Source of the DNA: Termitomyces sp. T153
Taxonomy: Eukaryota; Basidiomycota; Agaricomycetes; Agaricales; Lyophyllaceae
Assembly: GCA_018296165.2 (NCBI GenBank)
Contig: JACKQL020000003.1
Span: 930,001 to 994,000 of the forward strand
Direction of reading: 5' to 3'
DNA length: 64,000 bases
Shown: positions 23,352 to 36,239 of the stretch, one piece after another
How positions within the stretch are numbered: the stretch's first letter is position 1
Layout: each line of letters starts with the position of its first letter
The notes under the pieces: generated by a model
Databases searched by the model: none
What the model saw: only the letters and a program-made list of their open reading frames with translations
What the model was told of the DNA's origin: nothing
Translations under genes and position numbers: made by a program

Positions 23352-24383
23352 TGTCAGGTTCCGCTGATGATGGGGGCTCAGCTATACTGGTGAACCCTTA
23401 CTAGGCAGATGCAATGCCCTGTGCTTATAACCTAGCATCCTGGGGTTGGTGCAGAGTGAAGGGACTTGTGAAGGGGAGCTAGGGGAGGCAGTCTGAGCAA
23501 GTCTGGAATGGTCTGGAGGAGTCTAAGACCCAGTATATTAGATGTCAAACCTGGGTGGGCATCAGGAACAAGTTCATGGGCATGCAAGTAGACTGTGGGG
23601 TAAGCAGGACTTCACAGTTGATGGGAGCAGAGCCGGGGTTTGAAGGGGGATCACCACAGCTTGATGGGTTCCGGGGCTGAGTGGGAAGTGAGGTCCAGAG
23701 TTGTTGTAAGAATGTTCAGGTCATAGTGTGTGTGCAGAGTTTGTGCTGACATTGGAGAAGAAAGGAACTTAGGGGAACAGAGAAAATATACACAGTCAAG
23801 ATGAGATGGAGATGAGGCAAGATGAGACAGAGGAAAGAGATTGATTCAAAACTAAAAATAGGAATAGAGACAAGATGAAGGATGAGACATAGGAAACCAG
23901 TAAATGCAATATCAAGACTAAAGTACCAGGGGTTACTCTACAACTTATATACTGACTACTGGAGGGCCCCAGAGGGCAGAGAATATGGCAGAGGGGCTCG
24001 ATGGAGCTGCGTGGAGTCAACAGGTGTTGGGTGTGATTGTGGAGTGGGCCGTGATGATATTCTGATGGGATCAGCTGGAAAGTGGGTCACTCTGGGGTCA
24101 TCGGGTGCTCCCCAGCAGGTTGGGGAAATTAGGGTGGGGGGTCGGGGTTGTGTGACATGGTCAGGAGCAGTGGGAAAAGTCTTGGGAGTTTATGGGAATT
24201 CAGGGGATGCATCAACGGCTGCAGAGAAGGTGTTGGAATTGATCAGGGGGCTATCGGGGTTTGCCAAGGAAGTGTTGGAGTTACCTGGAGTAGGCACAGA
24301 GGGTGGACAAGGGTTGAGGGAGTTTGGTGGAGTGTTGGGGAGGACTGGAAGCAGTGCTGGGGTCTAGGGAGCAGGTTGTGACA
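23352..24383 (-). repeat. 3' LTR of element A (family of LTR-B, -C, -D)
   Basis: 1032 bp; on the minus strand it starts TGTCACAACCTGCTCCC and ends GGAACCTGACA. The polypurine tract CCTGAAGGGGGAGTGA lies directly before it on the minus strand. Homologous to 31744-32892, 38081-39231 and the solo LTR 52804-53862. Confidence 0.85.
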
Positions 24384-24414
24384 TCACTCCCCCTTCAGGA
24401 TTAAGACCCTCAAG

Positions 24415-26320
24415 ATGTGGGGCACAGTTCAGGGATCAGCAGGGCATGGGAATTGAAGTTGAGCAATATTGATCAGACTGCAGTAGCAGCAGTGGCATGG
24501 GGAATGAAGTCGAAGCATGGCTGCCACTCATTAGGGGGTTCATCCCAAGTCATTAAAAAGGGGTCAGACATCCCCCAGAGTTCCCAAACTTTCCCAATGT
24601 CATCTTCCATGTACTCTCCAGCAGCATCCCCATCCCCCTCAGCACACACCTCAATTTCTTCTTCTAAGGATTCTAAGGGTTGGTGGGACCATAGGTGGGT
24701 CCAGGCAATGTACTGTAGTTGTAAGTGCCATCCCTTACTCATCATGGCCATAGTGCTGATTAAGTCCCATCAGAGTTGTTAGTGGCAGTGGCGGGCCCCT
24801 CGGAGCTTTTGTTGGGGGAGGCCCCAGCACAGTTGGTGGTGGAAGTGGTCTCCACTTCTCATTCCAGGCCTGGTATTGGCCCCAGAGTGGTCCACCCCAT
24901 CTCTACAGGATTGAGAGTCATGCAGGTGGATGTGACACCGGAGCACTTTGTAGAGGCCGCAGAGCAGGCAAGGGGTCCCTCAATGTTAGAGTGGTGTCAG
25001 GTGGTGGCCCCAGTGCATCATTGGCATGTCCCTTCCTTATCAAGCTAATCCACATCTCTAGTGTGCGTCCTGTACCCGGTGGGGTGAACAGTGTGGATTT
25101 GAAGAGCCTGTGCTGGGAGTGCAGCTGGACACATCAGTGTGTCTCCCATGTCACTCATGGCATGAGAAGTGCTCTGTCACTCTGAGTTGGCATGCTGCTT
25201 GCATTGTGGCAGAGCAGGGGTGGGACTGTGAGTGGGTCATCATGCAGTTGGAGGAGGGTTGGAGGGGTAGGGTGTCAGGGCAGGGTTCTGGGGTAAAGGG
25301 AGGAGTTGGCATGGGGTGGCCCCCAATGAAAGTTGGGCCCCCACGGCGTGGGTGGAGGGAGGGGGCCCCCATAGCATGCAACAAGGGTAAGCGGAGGGCA
25401 TCCCCCTCACCAGAGGCAGGGCCTAGCAAGCAAGCACGGAGGGAGCCAGCAATGGCAGGCCCTCTGGGTCCCACGGTGTATTCTCTGATTTCCAGGGCCT
25501 TGGTCGAGCAGTCTGTGGGAGGGTTGTAGTCAGCTGCCGAGGCTTTCCTGTGGCGTTGGGTGGAGGAGTTGGAGTGGTTGTTGGCCACACTCAGGAAGGA
25601 AGCTTGTAGGATGGGGGAGGAGAAGGATGGGTTTTGGAAGGAGCTGGATGGGTCTCAGAGGGAGCAGGACTTGGCATGTAGGGATAAGGACATTGCCATG
25701 GGGACCACCACAGAATGATTGTCACAGCTCTAAGAGCTGCAAGCACACATGAGGCCATTGGAGGCATGGGCAGAGATGGCAGAGCAGCAGTCAGAGGGGT
25801 TGGGGGTGTGGAGGACTCAGTGAGGGCCTGGTGTGGGGGTGACCTGAGTGACAGCAGAGAGGGTGCAGTAGCGGAAGGAGTGGCTCACCAATGAGGCAGC
25901 CTCAGAGTGGCAGGGAGTGCTCCATAAGTGCTCCCTTCATTTCCCTTTTCCTACAAGCTGATTTCCACAGACTGGGCCAGAGAGCACTGCATCCTCCTTG
26001 ACAGAGTGTCAGCAGCACTGGGGTCCATCCACAACAGGTTGGCGAGGATGCCTGGGGATCTCCCACCAGAGTTGGGGCAGGGGGTCATGCAGATGGGGCA
26101 TCTGCTGGTGGGGCATCAGCAGAGGGCGATTGTGGACCCCGGAGCATGGTGAGAGGTGGCAACAGATGTGGCAGAGCCACTCCCAGGGCATTCTGAAATT
26201 CTGGCAATAGTAGTAGTGCAACTGGAGGTGGATCTGGTGGGGAGGATAGCAGAGGTGGAGTTGGAGGGGGAGGGGGAGTAGGGGCTTTCTTGGACTTGTC
26301 TTCTTGGCCCACTCGCACCT
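24415..26320 (+). pseudogene. Antisense Zn2Cys6-like/coiled-coil gene carried by element A
   Basis: The gene lies on the strand opposite to gag-pol, between the chromodomain and the 3' LTR. Its ATG (MWGTVQGSAGHGN) is 31 bp from the LTR edge, exactly as in element B. A cysteine array at 25062-25172 has spacing C-x2-C-x6-C-x15-C-x2-C-x6-C, close to the fungal Zn2Cys6 binuclear cluster. A Gly/Arg-rich linker with KRRASPSPEAGPSKQARRE follows, then a Glu/Leu/Arg-rich, heptad-like segment (25533-25720) likely to form a coiled coil. Stops and frameshifts scatter through it. Similar Cys-rich/AGPSK/coiled-coil hypothetical proteins are known to me from Boletales genomes; function unknown. DNA binding is inference. 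Confidence 0.6.
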
Positions 26321-26497
26321 TTGTATTATTATGTAATTTGTGTATATGGCTATTGTTGGATATTCAGCCTGAATAAGTGACTCTTTTTAGTGTTAAGTGA
26401 GGGGAAGCAAACAAAACACATAGGGAGTACTCATGGGAGTTGAATCCCTGGTGAATCCAGAGGTGGGGGTTATGCCCACTGATGCCATTTGTACTTG

Positions 26498-26707
26498 CTA
26501 GTTCCGGGGGTCCTGGGGCTTGGTGGGGTGTTGTTGATGGAAGTCCCAGAGTTTATCAGGGGCTCCGTCAAGGTTTTTCTGGGGTTCCCACATGTCATCC
26601 TCAGGTCTGTAGCCCTTCCAGTGGACCAAGTACTGGGGTTGCCTGCAGACCATGCAGGAGTCAAGGATTTGATTGACCTCATAGTGGTACTCATCTTCGA
26701 CTTTGAT
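26498..26707 (-). pseudogene. Chromodomain of element A
   Basis: Translation from 26707 reads [18 protein letters not shown], then [17 protein letters not shown] and ends RN-stop at 26498. This is a complete chromodomain with the aromatic cage region (Y, W, W) in place. In chromoviruses it steers integration to heterochromatin marked by histone methylation. Confidence 0.85.
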
Positions 26708-26914
26708 GGGGGGTGGTCGGCTAGGGTGTTGGCCAGAGAAGGGGTCTGGGGCATGTTTTTCAAGAAGTCAAATGTGGAACATGGGGTGGAGGCCTTTTAA
26801 GCCCAGAGGTAGGTCGAGTTTGTAGGTGTGTGTGGAGACCTTCTGGAGGACTTTGAAAGGACTGAGACATTTGTGGTCTAGTTTGATGGAGGGCCTCCAG
26901 GTCTTGAGGTTGCG

Positions 26915-27661
26915 TCAATCGAGCCAAACCAAGGTGCCGGGGGGCCAGTCAGGGGTAGGGTTGCATCGGGCATTGGCATGTTTGGAATAGGCTTGATTGG
27001 CAGTGTTTATCTCATCCTGGAGGAACTGGTGAAGGGATCGGAGGTCCTCAGCAACTTTGTGGGTGACGTGGGAGGGGATGTCTTTCAGGGATAGGGTCAG
27101 TTGGGGGTTGTAGCCTTTGTTGGCATAGAAGGGGGAGACTCTGGTGGCAGAGTGGGGCATGTTGTTGTAGGTAAATTCAGCGAGGAGGAGTTCTGCATGC
27201 TAGTTGTTCTGTAAATAGTTAACATATAGGCGGAGATACTGCTCCAGCATCTGGTTTACTCGTTCTGTTTGTCCGTTGGTCTCTGGGTGATAGGTGGTGG
27301 AGAGGCTGGTTTTGATTTCAAGTGCCTTGCATAGCAATTGCCAAAAGTGGGATATGAACAAGGGTCTGCAGTCAGAGACAATGTCATCTGGGAGTCTGTG
27401 CTTGGAGAATATGTGCTTGAGGAATAGTTTGGTGAACTCTGGAGCATTGTCAGTGGTGTGGCAGGGGATGAAGAGGGCTTGTTTGGTGAGGTGGCAGACA
27501 ACAATGAGGATTGTGTCGAAGCCTTTGGAGTTGGGGAGTTCAATGATATGATCCATTGATATTGAGGACCAGGGGCACTGGCCAATGGGGAGGGGCTTCA
27601 ACAATCTGTGGAGGCGGTGGCAGGGTACCTTGGCCTGGAGACAAGGTTTGCAGGCCCTCAT
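26915..27661 (-). pseudogene. Integrase of element A, catalytic core and C-terminal part
   Basis: Two frames. 27661-27200 holds the core: CLQAKVPCHRLHRLLKPLP, ISMDHI (first Asp), DIVSDCRPLFIS (second Asp; family has Asp-Arg-Gly there) and YHPETNGQTERVNQ (Glu). 27160-26915 holds the tail (PHSATRVSPFYANKGYNP ... PPGTLVWLD). An upstream frame around 27665-27964 carries the His/Cys zinc region. Frameshifts and a Cys/Arg exchange in the active-site loop make it inactive. Confidence 0.78.
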
Positions 27662-28097
27662 GTATCATGTGACATCCTTCTTCATTCCTGGCCAGAAGTA
27701 AGTCCAGGAGATGAGTTGAAGAGTCTTACAAATTCCTGGGTGTCCCTGGAGCTTGTGGTTGTGGTATTGCCAGAGTATGTTGAGGTGGATGGACTTGTGG
27801 TCTGGAGTGTAAATTCGTCCACTCCAGAGCAGGAGGCGGTGGTCTGGAGACAGCAAAAAGGGGTTCTTAGCGCTTGACTTGTTGGAGTTGTTGCGGGGGG
27901 TCGTGCTGGGTGAAGAAGGAGTCTGGGGGTGAGTTTCTGGTTTGCTGGAGGATTCCTTCTTCATTTAAAATCAGCACGGCATGTAGATGTTTGGGGGGGA
28001 TTACCACTCAATGGTTGAATGCATTCTGTTCAGCTTCAAATGATTTCTTCAGATATATGTCAGACCTTCGAGTGAGGGTGTCAGGCTTCATGCCAAG

Positions 28098-30227
28098 TCA
28101 CCTGGGGCAGTAATGGATGGTGAAGTCATACTCCAAGAGGGTTTCAGACCATTGAGCTTGGTGGTGGCTGAGCTGTTTTGTGGTTGTGAAGTATTGCAGA
28201 TTGTTGTGGTCGGAGTAAACTTGAATGCGGTGTGGGAATCCCTTGAGGTAGGCCCACCACTGATGGAAGGCTTCGATGATCACGAGGAGTTCCTTGTTGT
28301 AGATGTCATAGTTGAGCTCCACAGGGATCATCAAATGGGTGTAGAAGGTGATGGGGCGGAGATCCTTCCCTCTGGAGTCTGATTGGGAGAGTATTCCGGT
28401 GATGGTGTAGTTGGAGGCATTGCATTCGAGTACAATTGGCAGGGAGGGGTCAAAATGGCAGAGGACTAGGGTGGAGGTGAAGGCCTTCTTGAGGAGGAGG
28501 AATACACTTTGGCACTTGCTGTCCCAATCCCAAGGGGTGTCCTTCCACATGAGTCAGTTGAGAGGTTTGGTGATTCCAGAGTAGTTGTTGATGAATCAGC
28601 AATAAAAGTTAGCGAACCCCAGGAATGACTGCACCTCCTTGACATTCCACAGTGGGGGCCAGTTGAGTATTGCATTGACCTTGGTGGGGTTCATGCACAT
28701 GCTGTTGGGGGTGATGATGACTCCGAGATATTCAACCTCCATTGTGTGGAAGGAGCATTTCTCAGGTTTGGCATGAAGGTGATACTTTCGGAGTCATTCC
28801 AAGATGCAGCGGACATGCTCCGGATGCTCTGCCAGCAAATTTGAGTAGATCAGGATGTCGTCCAGATACACAATAATGAAAACATTGTTCATGTCATGGA
28901 AGATGTCATTCATGAAGTACTGGAAAGTGGCGGGGGAGTTAGTCATTCCAAAGGGCATTATGAGGTACTCAAAGAGGCCATAGTGGGTGCAAAAGGCAGT
29001 CTTCCATTCATGCCCCAGAGCAATCCAGATGTTGTTGTAGCCAGAGCAGAGGTCTATCTTTGTGTAGATCTTGGCACTGGAGAGACAATCAATAAGGTCT
29101 CCAATCCAGGGGAGGGGATACTGGTTCTTTTTGGTGACTTTGTTGAGTCCCCAATAATCCACACAGAGTTGGAGTGACCTGTCCTTCTTCTTGGCAAACA
29201 GAACTGGAGTGCCAGCGGCAGAGATCAACAAGCATATGAAACCTTTGCCAAGCATGTCGTTGAGGTATTCCTTCAGGGCCTGGAGCTCGATCTTGGACAT
29301 GTTGTAGATCTTGCCAAACAAAGGTGAGGTGCCTTCTTTGAGGTTGATTGTGTGGTCATAGGAGCAGTGCAGGGGAAGTTCTTTGGCACTCCCTTCAGAG
29401 AACACATCAGCAAACTCATGATACTCCAGGGAAACTACTTTGGATAGGATCTGTTCCTCGGTTTTGCTCTCTGGCATGGTTGTTCCTGTGTGAAGATGCT
29501 CCTCCAGTAGGGCTGGCATGATTTGTAATTGGAAGGAGGGGGTGCCATCTTGTAGAATGCATGCAAAGAGGATGGCGCCAATGATTTGAATGTTGAGGCT
29601 TCCAGAGTCGCTGGAGTTGGATGTTGGGGGGGTAGCGGTCAAGTCCAGAGTGGTGGTGGAGTTGGTCGGGGTTTTCAAGCATTGCTGGTCAGGGTACCAT
29701 GGGCCTTTGTATTGATTCCGAGGTATGTTGGGAGGCAGCTGTTGTAATTTGATCGAGGGTGACTGAGGTGGAGTTGTGCTTCCTTCTCCATTGGGGTTGC
29801 CATCAGCAGTCAAGGGGCTCTGGGTCACTCCAGAGGTGTTGGCACCAGGGTGGGAGACGTCGGAGCCCAAGATAGACTGGAGGCAGAGGGGGATGGTGGC
29901 CACTAAACTTGCTTTGGAGCCAGGGAATCGCATGGTGAGGTTCTTCCAGTCAATGTCAGGGTTGACATCTTGCAGCCATGGGAGTCTGAGCACAATCAGA
30001 TTCAATGGAGATAGTTGGGTGACAAGGAGCCAGGCCTGAAACTGCAGGTCATTGTCAAGGGTGAGGGTGTTGTTGTAGTATTGAGTGATTCTGGTCATGG
30101 CAGGGCTGCCATCAAAGAGTTGGAGCTTGAGGGGTTTGTCAAGGTCATTGCATTGGAGGTTGAGTTGACTGCTGATGAAGGTGCTGGAGGTGCTGCTGTT
30201 AACAAGGGCAGGGAATACCTGGGGCAA
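28098..30227 (-). pseudogene. Second retropepsin, reverse transcriptase and RNase H of element A
   Basis: A 477-codon uninterrupted frame (30227-28794) starts with a retropepsin-like domain (LVNSSTSSTFISSQ, LPWLQDVNPDIDW) whose D-S-G triad is altered. After an acidic linker comes the reverse transcriptase with ALKEYLNDMLGKGFI, YPLPWIGDLIDCLSSAKI and the catalytic VYLDDILIYS intact. After a stop, the thumb and RNase H follow (PLNRL-like, 28550-28098: IVLECNASNYTITGILSQ, ELNYDIYNKELLVIIEAFHQ, VYSDHNNLQYF). Arg positions of the family are replaced by Trp, Cys, Gln, His or stop. Confidence 0.85.
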
Positions 30228-30379
30228 GCCATTGAGTCAGACATTGATGACAAACAACTGTGCAGACCTGGAGTGGAGCTGCAAAGGAGTCTGGGGGTGG
30301 TTGATTGTGGTCTTGAAATTCTCAGAGGGTGAGACATTGAAAGGTACCAGCCCAGAGTCAGTGGGGTTGTCCCGGTTAA

Positions 30380-30690
30380 GGCAGAGGGTGAGGCTAGGCC
30401 AGTCAATGTGGGGGTTGGTGGAGCGGAGCCATGAGAACCCTAAGACAATGGGGGCAGAGGGGTGTAGTTTTGTGACAAGTAGTCGAAGTTCTTGCTGTTA
30501 TCTGTTGGTGAAAGTCATGGTTATTTCCAGGCAGTGTGTGATATCTCCTGCTGGGGTGGAGTCTCCATCAAAGAGTTTGAGGGGAATTGAGGCGGAGAGG
30601 CATTGGAGGGGGTGGGGAGCAAGTGCCACCAGGGACTCATCAATGAAGTTATCAGTGGCACCGCTGTCAACTAATGTGGGGACAGGGTGG
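30380..30690 (-). pseudogene. First retropepsin-like domain of element A
   Basis: Minus-strand reading in a second frame gives LVDSGATDNFIDES (intact D-S-G-A), PLKLFDGDSTPAGDITH, and VLGFSWLRSTNPHIDW. This parallels the domain starting at 30207 (LVNSS.., PLKLQLFDGSPA, VLRLPWLQDVNPDIDW). So two homologous protease domains sit in tandem upstream of the reverse transcriptase. Confidence 0.7.
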
Positions 30691-30929
30691 TCAGCAAAGA
30701 GAAGAGTGGTGTAGAGGAGGAGGTTGGTGGAGGAATGGGAGGGAAGGTGTGCTGGGAGGTTGTCCAGGGCAAGTATTGTTGCATGGAGAAGTGTGGCCAG
30801 GGTGGAGAAGATGTTGGGGTCTGGCCCACAGTCTAGTGCGTCTTCAAGACCTAAACTGCTGACTTGTTTTCCGTAAACTGGTAGTCACAGTCTTCTCCAT
30901 TGATTGTCCACATGGCACGTCCCATCACC

Positions 30930-31743
30930 TGTCATTTAGGACAACTGCGAATAAAGTGTCCCTGCTCACCACATAGGATGCATGTGCCCTCCTTCCATTG
31001 TTTCTCCTGAGTTTCCTCTGGCACATTGATCCATGGGCTATCCCGGATCCTGTTCATGCATAGGGCTTCTTGGTTGTTGGTGGGGTCTGGAATGTTGTTG
31101 TGGTCATCAGGGTTGGTGTTCAGGGGTTGCGGGGTTTCATAGATGTTGGTGGCATTGAGCTGGGCAGGTGGACATTGTCCTGGGGGTTGATTGGTGCTAG
31201 TAGTTTCTCAGCCCAGAGGAAAACAGGGCACGGGGTTGGTGGGGTTGGTGGGGATCAAGGGTTAAATGCCATTGGTTGCTCTGGCCTGCCAGTTGGTGTT
31301 ACTGGAGGTGTTCCAAGGGGTCCAGGGCACCATGTTTTCACTGTGATCTTCCCAGTAACATTGGTTGACCTGGGTAATGAGCACCTTGTACCCATCATAG
31401 GTGGTTTGCTTGGGTGCGAGGCAAAGGATGAGGGCAAACTGGCGAGCATTGTAGTTCCATCCAGTCTTGTAGGCTTCCCATTCAAATTGTATGATAAAGG
31501 TCATGAAACACTCATTGTCATGCATTCAGAGGTTGAAGAGGTTTTCCTCTGCCTCTGCTACAGTGTCAAAGATGCCAAACTTACTCAAGAATTCCTGGGT
31601 GAAAGCAAGCCAATTGGAGAGCATGGGGTTGTTGGGGTCAAACCAGAGTAGTGCTGTGTAATGATCAAAGGCAATATCCTGTAAATACAATGCGGCAAAG
31701 GCTACTCATGAGCTCTCAAGTTGGAAGGTAATTGGCTTAGCTT
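30930..31743 (-). pseudogene. Gag of element A, C-terminal part
   Basis: Reads AALYLQDIAFDHYTALLWFDP, FTQEFLSKFGIFDTVAEAEE, FEWEAYKTGWNYNARQFAL and ends in a CCHC knuckle, CILCGEQGHFIRSC (30936-30985). Its N-terminal part continues beyond element B at 39232. Confidence 0.82.
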
Positions 31744-32892
31744 TGTCATGACCTGTTCCCTGAAGCCCTGTACACCACCTGACAAACCCCCGTTCCCCTG
31801 GAACCCCCCCCCTGATGCTTCGTCAAACTTCCCCAGCACTCTGTGCCTACTCTGGCTAACTCTGACACATTCCCAGCTAACTCCGATGGCTCTCTGGCCA
31901 ACTCTGATGTCTTCCTTGCAGCCACCGGCACTTCCCCTGGACTTCCTGAGCTCCTGGGACCACTCCTCCGCTGTGCCTGACCCCATTACATGTCATCAAC
32001 TTGACACCCTGGCTCCCCCGACTTACCCTGGGGTATCATGACAATCTCAGAACAGACCACATCACAATTGATCCCATCAACATATCAACGTGGCCCGCCC
32101 TCTGGTCATAACTGACACCTGTCAACTCCACTGAGTTCCACCAAGCCCTGCCACCACAGCTGACATTCCTGGAGCTCTTCAGTAGTTAGTATATAAGACA
32201 TAGAGTAGCTCCTCATACTCTAGTCTTGAGATTATCTACTTATCTACATACTGGCCTTTTCTGATGTGTTCCTGATTGTTTCTTCTCATGTTTGTGTCCT
32301 GTGTCTTGTTTTCCTTATTCTCAGTCTCCCAGTCTTATCTCATCTCTGTTCTGTTATCTTTTTGTTATCATTCTGTGTCTCCGCCTGAATCTATTCTTGT
32401 TCTCATCTCGTCTTTGTCTCATTTCGTTTGACTCCATCTCGTCCCATTTGATTCTGTCTATTGTGTTCAAGTCCTCTCAACCATAATGTCCTCATGAACT
32501 CTGCAGTTACAATTACAAACCTCTGACACTTGTTACCAACCCCAGACCCTGCTATACACTCAGCTCCAAACCCCATCAACCTCTATTGATCCCCCATCAG
32601 AACTCCGGCTCCGCTCCTGTCATCCATGTAGCCTCTGCCTCCTCCACACCTGCAATACTCACATATGGACTTATGCCTGAACCCTGCCAAGCCTGTCCCC
32701 CTTCCCCGCAACTCGTCCTCTACTCCTCCAGACCTCCCCAGACTTGCTCAGATCAATTTCCCCTGGCTATCCTCACAAGTCCCCAGTGTTTGGAATACCT
32801 CCAAGTGCCCAGTTGTCAGTGCAGGGAATTACGTCTGCCTAGTAAGGACTCACCCAGTGTAGCTGAGCCCCCGTGGTCAGCAGAACCTGACA
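31744..32892 (+). repeat. 5' LTR of element B
   Basis: 1149 bp, TGTCATGACC to AACCTGACA. A TATA-like TATATAAG lies at 32190-32197. It differs from the 3' LTR mainly by C/T and G/A transitions. Confidence 0.92.
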
Positions 32893-35800
32893 TAATCTCA
32901 AGACTCTCCCTTACTCCACTCGTGATGTCCGCACTAACCCTGCACACACATCTGACAAACACCTCTGATGTCTATGACTGGCCCATGCCTGGAAACCACT
33001 ATGATTCATATTGCCCCACCCAATTTGCCAAGGCACATTGAGTCACGAATCTGACACAAAATGCCCTTCTGCCCCAGTTACATCCATACAACGGCTCTAT
33101 CCATGGACACCCTCTTACAGCTCCCACACTCCCCCACCATCTCTGCCAGCTCCGCCCCCCCACAGAGGCCGACCCCAACATCACCAAAGCTTCACCCAAA
33201 ACCCTGGTGACAATTCGACCCAGTGCTCAACAACTTCTCTGACACCACACCCTCACCCCTCCAACAACAATAGCAAAAGCCCCGCTGTGGAAAATTGCTC
33301 ACCACATGAAAGACCAATCACCAACCTCACCCAAGACAACAAAGAGACCTCCGAGAACGCGTTCCCCCAAACCCCGCCTTTGGACCCTCCAACCCACAGC
33401 AGCTCCAGATGCCATCAGGAACAGACCCAGTGGGTTCCCGACAATATTGAGTCTGCCCACAACCCCAATAGCAGAACCCCACCACCAGATCATCTGACTT
33501 TCACACCCATCCCCAAGAAAGTCCACCCTCCAAAGCTAGCCCCACCACCAACTAGAATCAAACCCAACCCAGCAACCCCATCCACAATGATGCAAGATTC
33601 CAAGACTGATGCTACCCCCCAATTACAGAATCCCACTTCCAGGATCAGTTAAGAACCCCCAGTTGACTCGGCTGTCACCTCCGCCAACAAATGAAGGGGC
33701 CCCAACGCCTCTGACCTGACCCCAACAACCCCAGAACAAGACCGAGAAATCCCCAAGCTTCTAGGCGGTCAAGAAAGGAATGGCTATGCACCCCTGCCCC
33801 GCTGCTTGAAGCACAGCCCAAAGTTAACGAGGAGAACCATGGCACCCTGACTCTCAATGAAGAACAACTCCAGACCCCCACCCACTACTTCAGCACCTGC
33901 CTACTACCTCAACACCTTCTCCTGTATGATCTGGAACCTCCGACGTTAAAGACCCTTGATGCTGACCCTCCCCGCACACCACCCCCAGACATGAACTCCA
34001 CCACCAGACTCTGCCACCTCCCATGAAGTAACCCCTAGCATAGGAGTTACCCCAAACTAACTATAGGAAAAATGACCCTATACAAAGTAGTTCCTGAAGT
34101 ACTCTAAAACCACTGACCTGTTCACATAAGGGAGGGAGAAGCCCCACCATCATCCCAGAGACTGTTGATCAACCCACTCAAATGTTCTGATGACCCAAAG
34201 AGCATATGCTCTGACATCTGTGAAAGACTTCCCTGCCAGGACCAACAACCCAAATAACCCTGCGCTGACTCAAAGCTGCCCCGATCCACCCCTCTGACCC
34301 ACTCCAGATTCTAGCAACATGACTCCAGGGCCCCCACTCTGACTCCGATATCCAACCAAGGGGACCTACGATGCCAGCTCCACACTCCATACAACCCAGC
34401 CCCTACACCGGAAAATGTCTATTGAGCGGAGACCACATCAACAGAGTAACCAGAAACAAACCCCATGTGAAGTAATCTCTCTGGAGTACCCTAAAAGTTG
34501 CTGATGCCTTCCCCAAGAAGCAAGCAGTGCCTCTCCCCACTGCCACCCACCCACATTTGCAACAACTTCCGGGCTGCTCTGGAGCACAAATGAAGACTTG
34601 CCCCAACCCTGCTGTGACTCCCAGGGAGTCCCACACCAATGCTTCCCCACGACCGACTTCCCTGCTGCCCTCCAACAATTGTAAACAACCATCTCCCCCC
34701 ATCCAAGCTTAGCTCCAGGAGCCACTGCCACTCCTACATGACAACTCCACTGCTCAGCAAAAACCCCCCACTCTGGAGCTCTCTCTCTAATTCACAACAC
34801 AACCCCACCAACAAGTTAAGACCCAACCCCAACCCCCGCATCGACCCTGGACCCCTGGTACTTGTGCTTGGAACAGCGGACCAACAAAATGCGCCTCAGA
34901 CCCCTTCCTCTGCCTGCACCACCTCCAAAGCCAACACAACCAACAAATCCCCCACCGAGTGACCCTTGTGTTGACTCCAGGACTGCCAACTTCTTTCCCG
35001 ATAAAAGAACCACTGACCCCCAGAAGGAACAACCCACAGAACAAGCCCCGAAGCATCTCCGCTGAGGCAAGCCATTCCCCAACCAACCCCTGTGCTGCCC
35101 CTGCCCAAAGAAGCATCCACCAATACAACCCCAACAGACTTCCAAACTCTAGGGAGTGTCAGAAATATGTAAGACCCCTCTGTCCATCTCTGGACTTACC
35201 CTGGGCCAGGAAAGCAATGTCACGTAGATGACCCAGAACCTTCAAATTTTGGCTCCAGACCCAAAGGAACTGGTCGGGACTGATCACCCCGCACCCCACC
35301 CCCTCAGTCATTGACACTCTAGAGCATACCAAAGCACCACCTGAACATGCCCGCCCACAGACGCAATACTCTGGAGCACGACTTCAACCCAGACCAACAC
35401 CCTGGAGCACAGCGAAGCCCAATCCCAAGTGCCCTTCACCAAATACAATACTCTGGAGCTCGCCCCACACAACTCCACCAAATAAAAACCTCCGGGCATC
35501 CTCAACCAAGGAATCACAATCCTAAGGGAGTACCACTACCTCTATGCTGACCAATCCCACAGCACAGATGGCACAGAAAACAGCCCCCTGCAACTTATAG
35601 GGACCACCCTACCCCGGGGGCTCTGCCGCTAAGCCGCTAGGGACTCCCTCCTCTGACCAACTGTGCTCCGAGGACAAACCTCACCCCACCACCCCCACCA
35701 TTGTCAAAAAGAACCTCTGCCACCCCGCCACCCATGTCGGCACAAAGGCTGGACCGCCAGAAGACCCCACCCCTCCCGCCAGCCACACCAACAAAAGACC

Positions 35801-36239
35801 GAAGCCCCGACCACCCCAAACACACGTCAAAGACCTGGAGGTCCACCCCCTTGAACCAGCACAACACACATCTCTGCTGCAGACTGAGGAAAACCCTTAC
35901 ACTCTGGGTCCGAGACCCCAAGAATCAAACCCAGCAATGCTGCCAACAAACGCCACAGAACTCTGCAGAAAGACTCCCAAGCCTTGGAACTCTTCCTACA
36001 GCGCTCCGCCCCGCCCCAACAACCCCGGGGCTAGCTGACACAGATGGCACTAGTGGGCCTAACCTCCGCCTCTGAATCCACTAGAGATTCAACTCCCACC
36101 AGCACCCCTGCATGTTTTGCTTACCTCACTCTCACACAAATTAAAGTCTCACTTCACACACCCAGAAACAATGAGAAAGCATTGAAAAGTACAAAAAATA
36201 TATGATACAAGGTGGAACGGGGCAGCAAACTCAAAGATG
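32893..36239 (+). other. Pro/Ser/Thr-rich interior of element B without recognised domains
   Basis: C-rich plus strand. The longest frame (33011-33652, 213 codons) is Pro/Thr/Asn-rich and low-complexity, with no zinc knuckle or enzyme motif. Short recurring words such as CTCTGGAGCAC and GGAGTACC are scattered at 34.4-35.5 kb. It may be degenerate Gag/filler sequence; no function can be assigned. Confidence 0.4.

Noticed and set aside
28896..30332. Plus-strand frames across the reverse transcriptase region of element A
   Set aside because: Shadows of the well-supported minus-strand pol.
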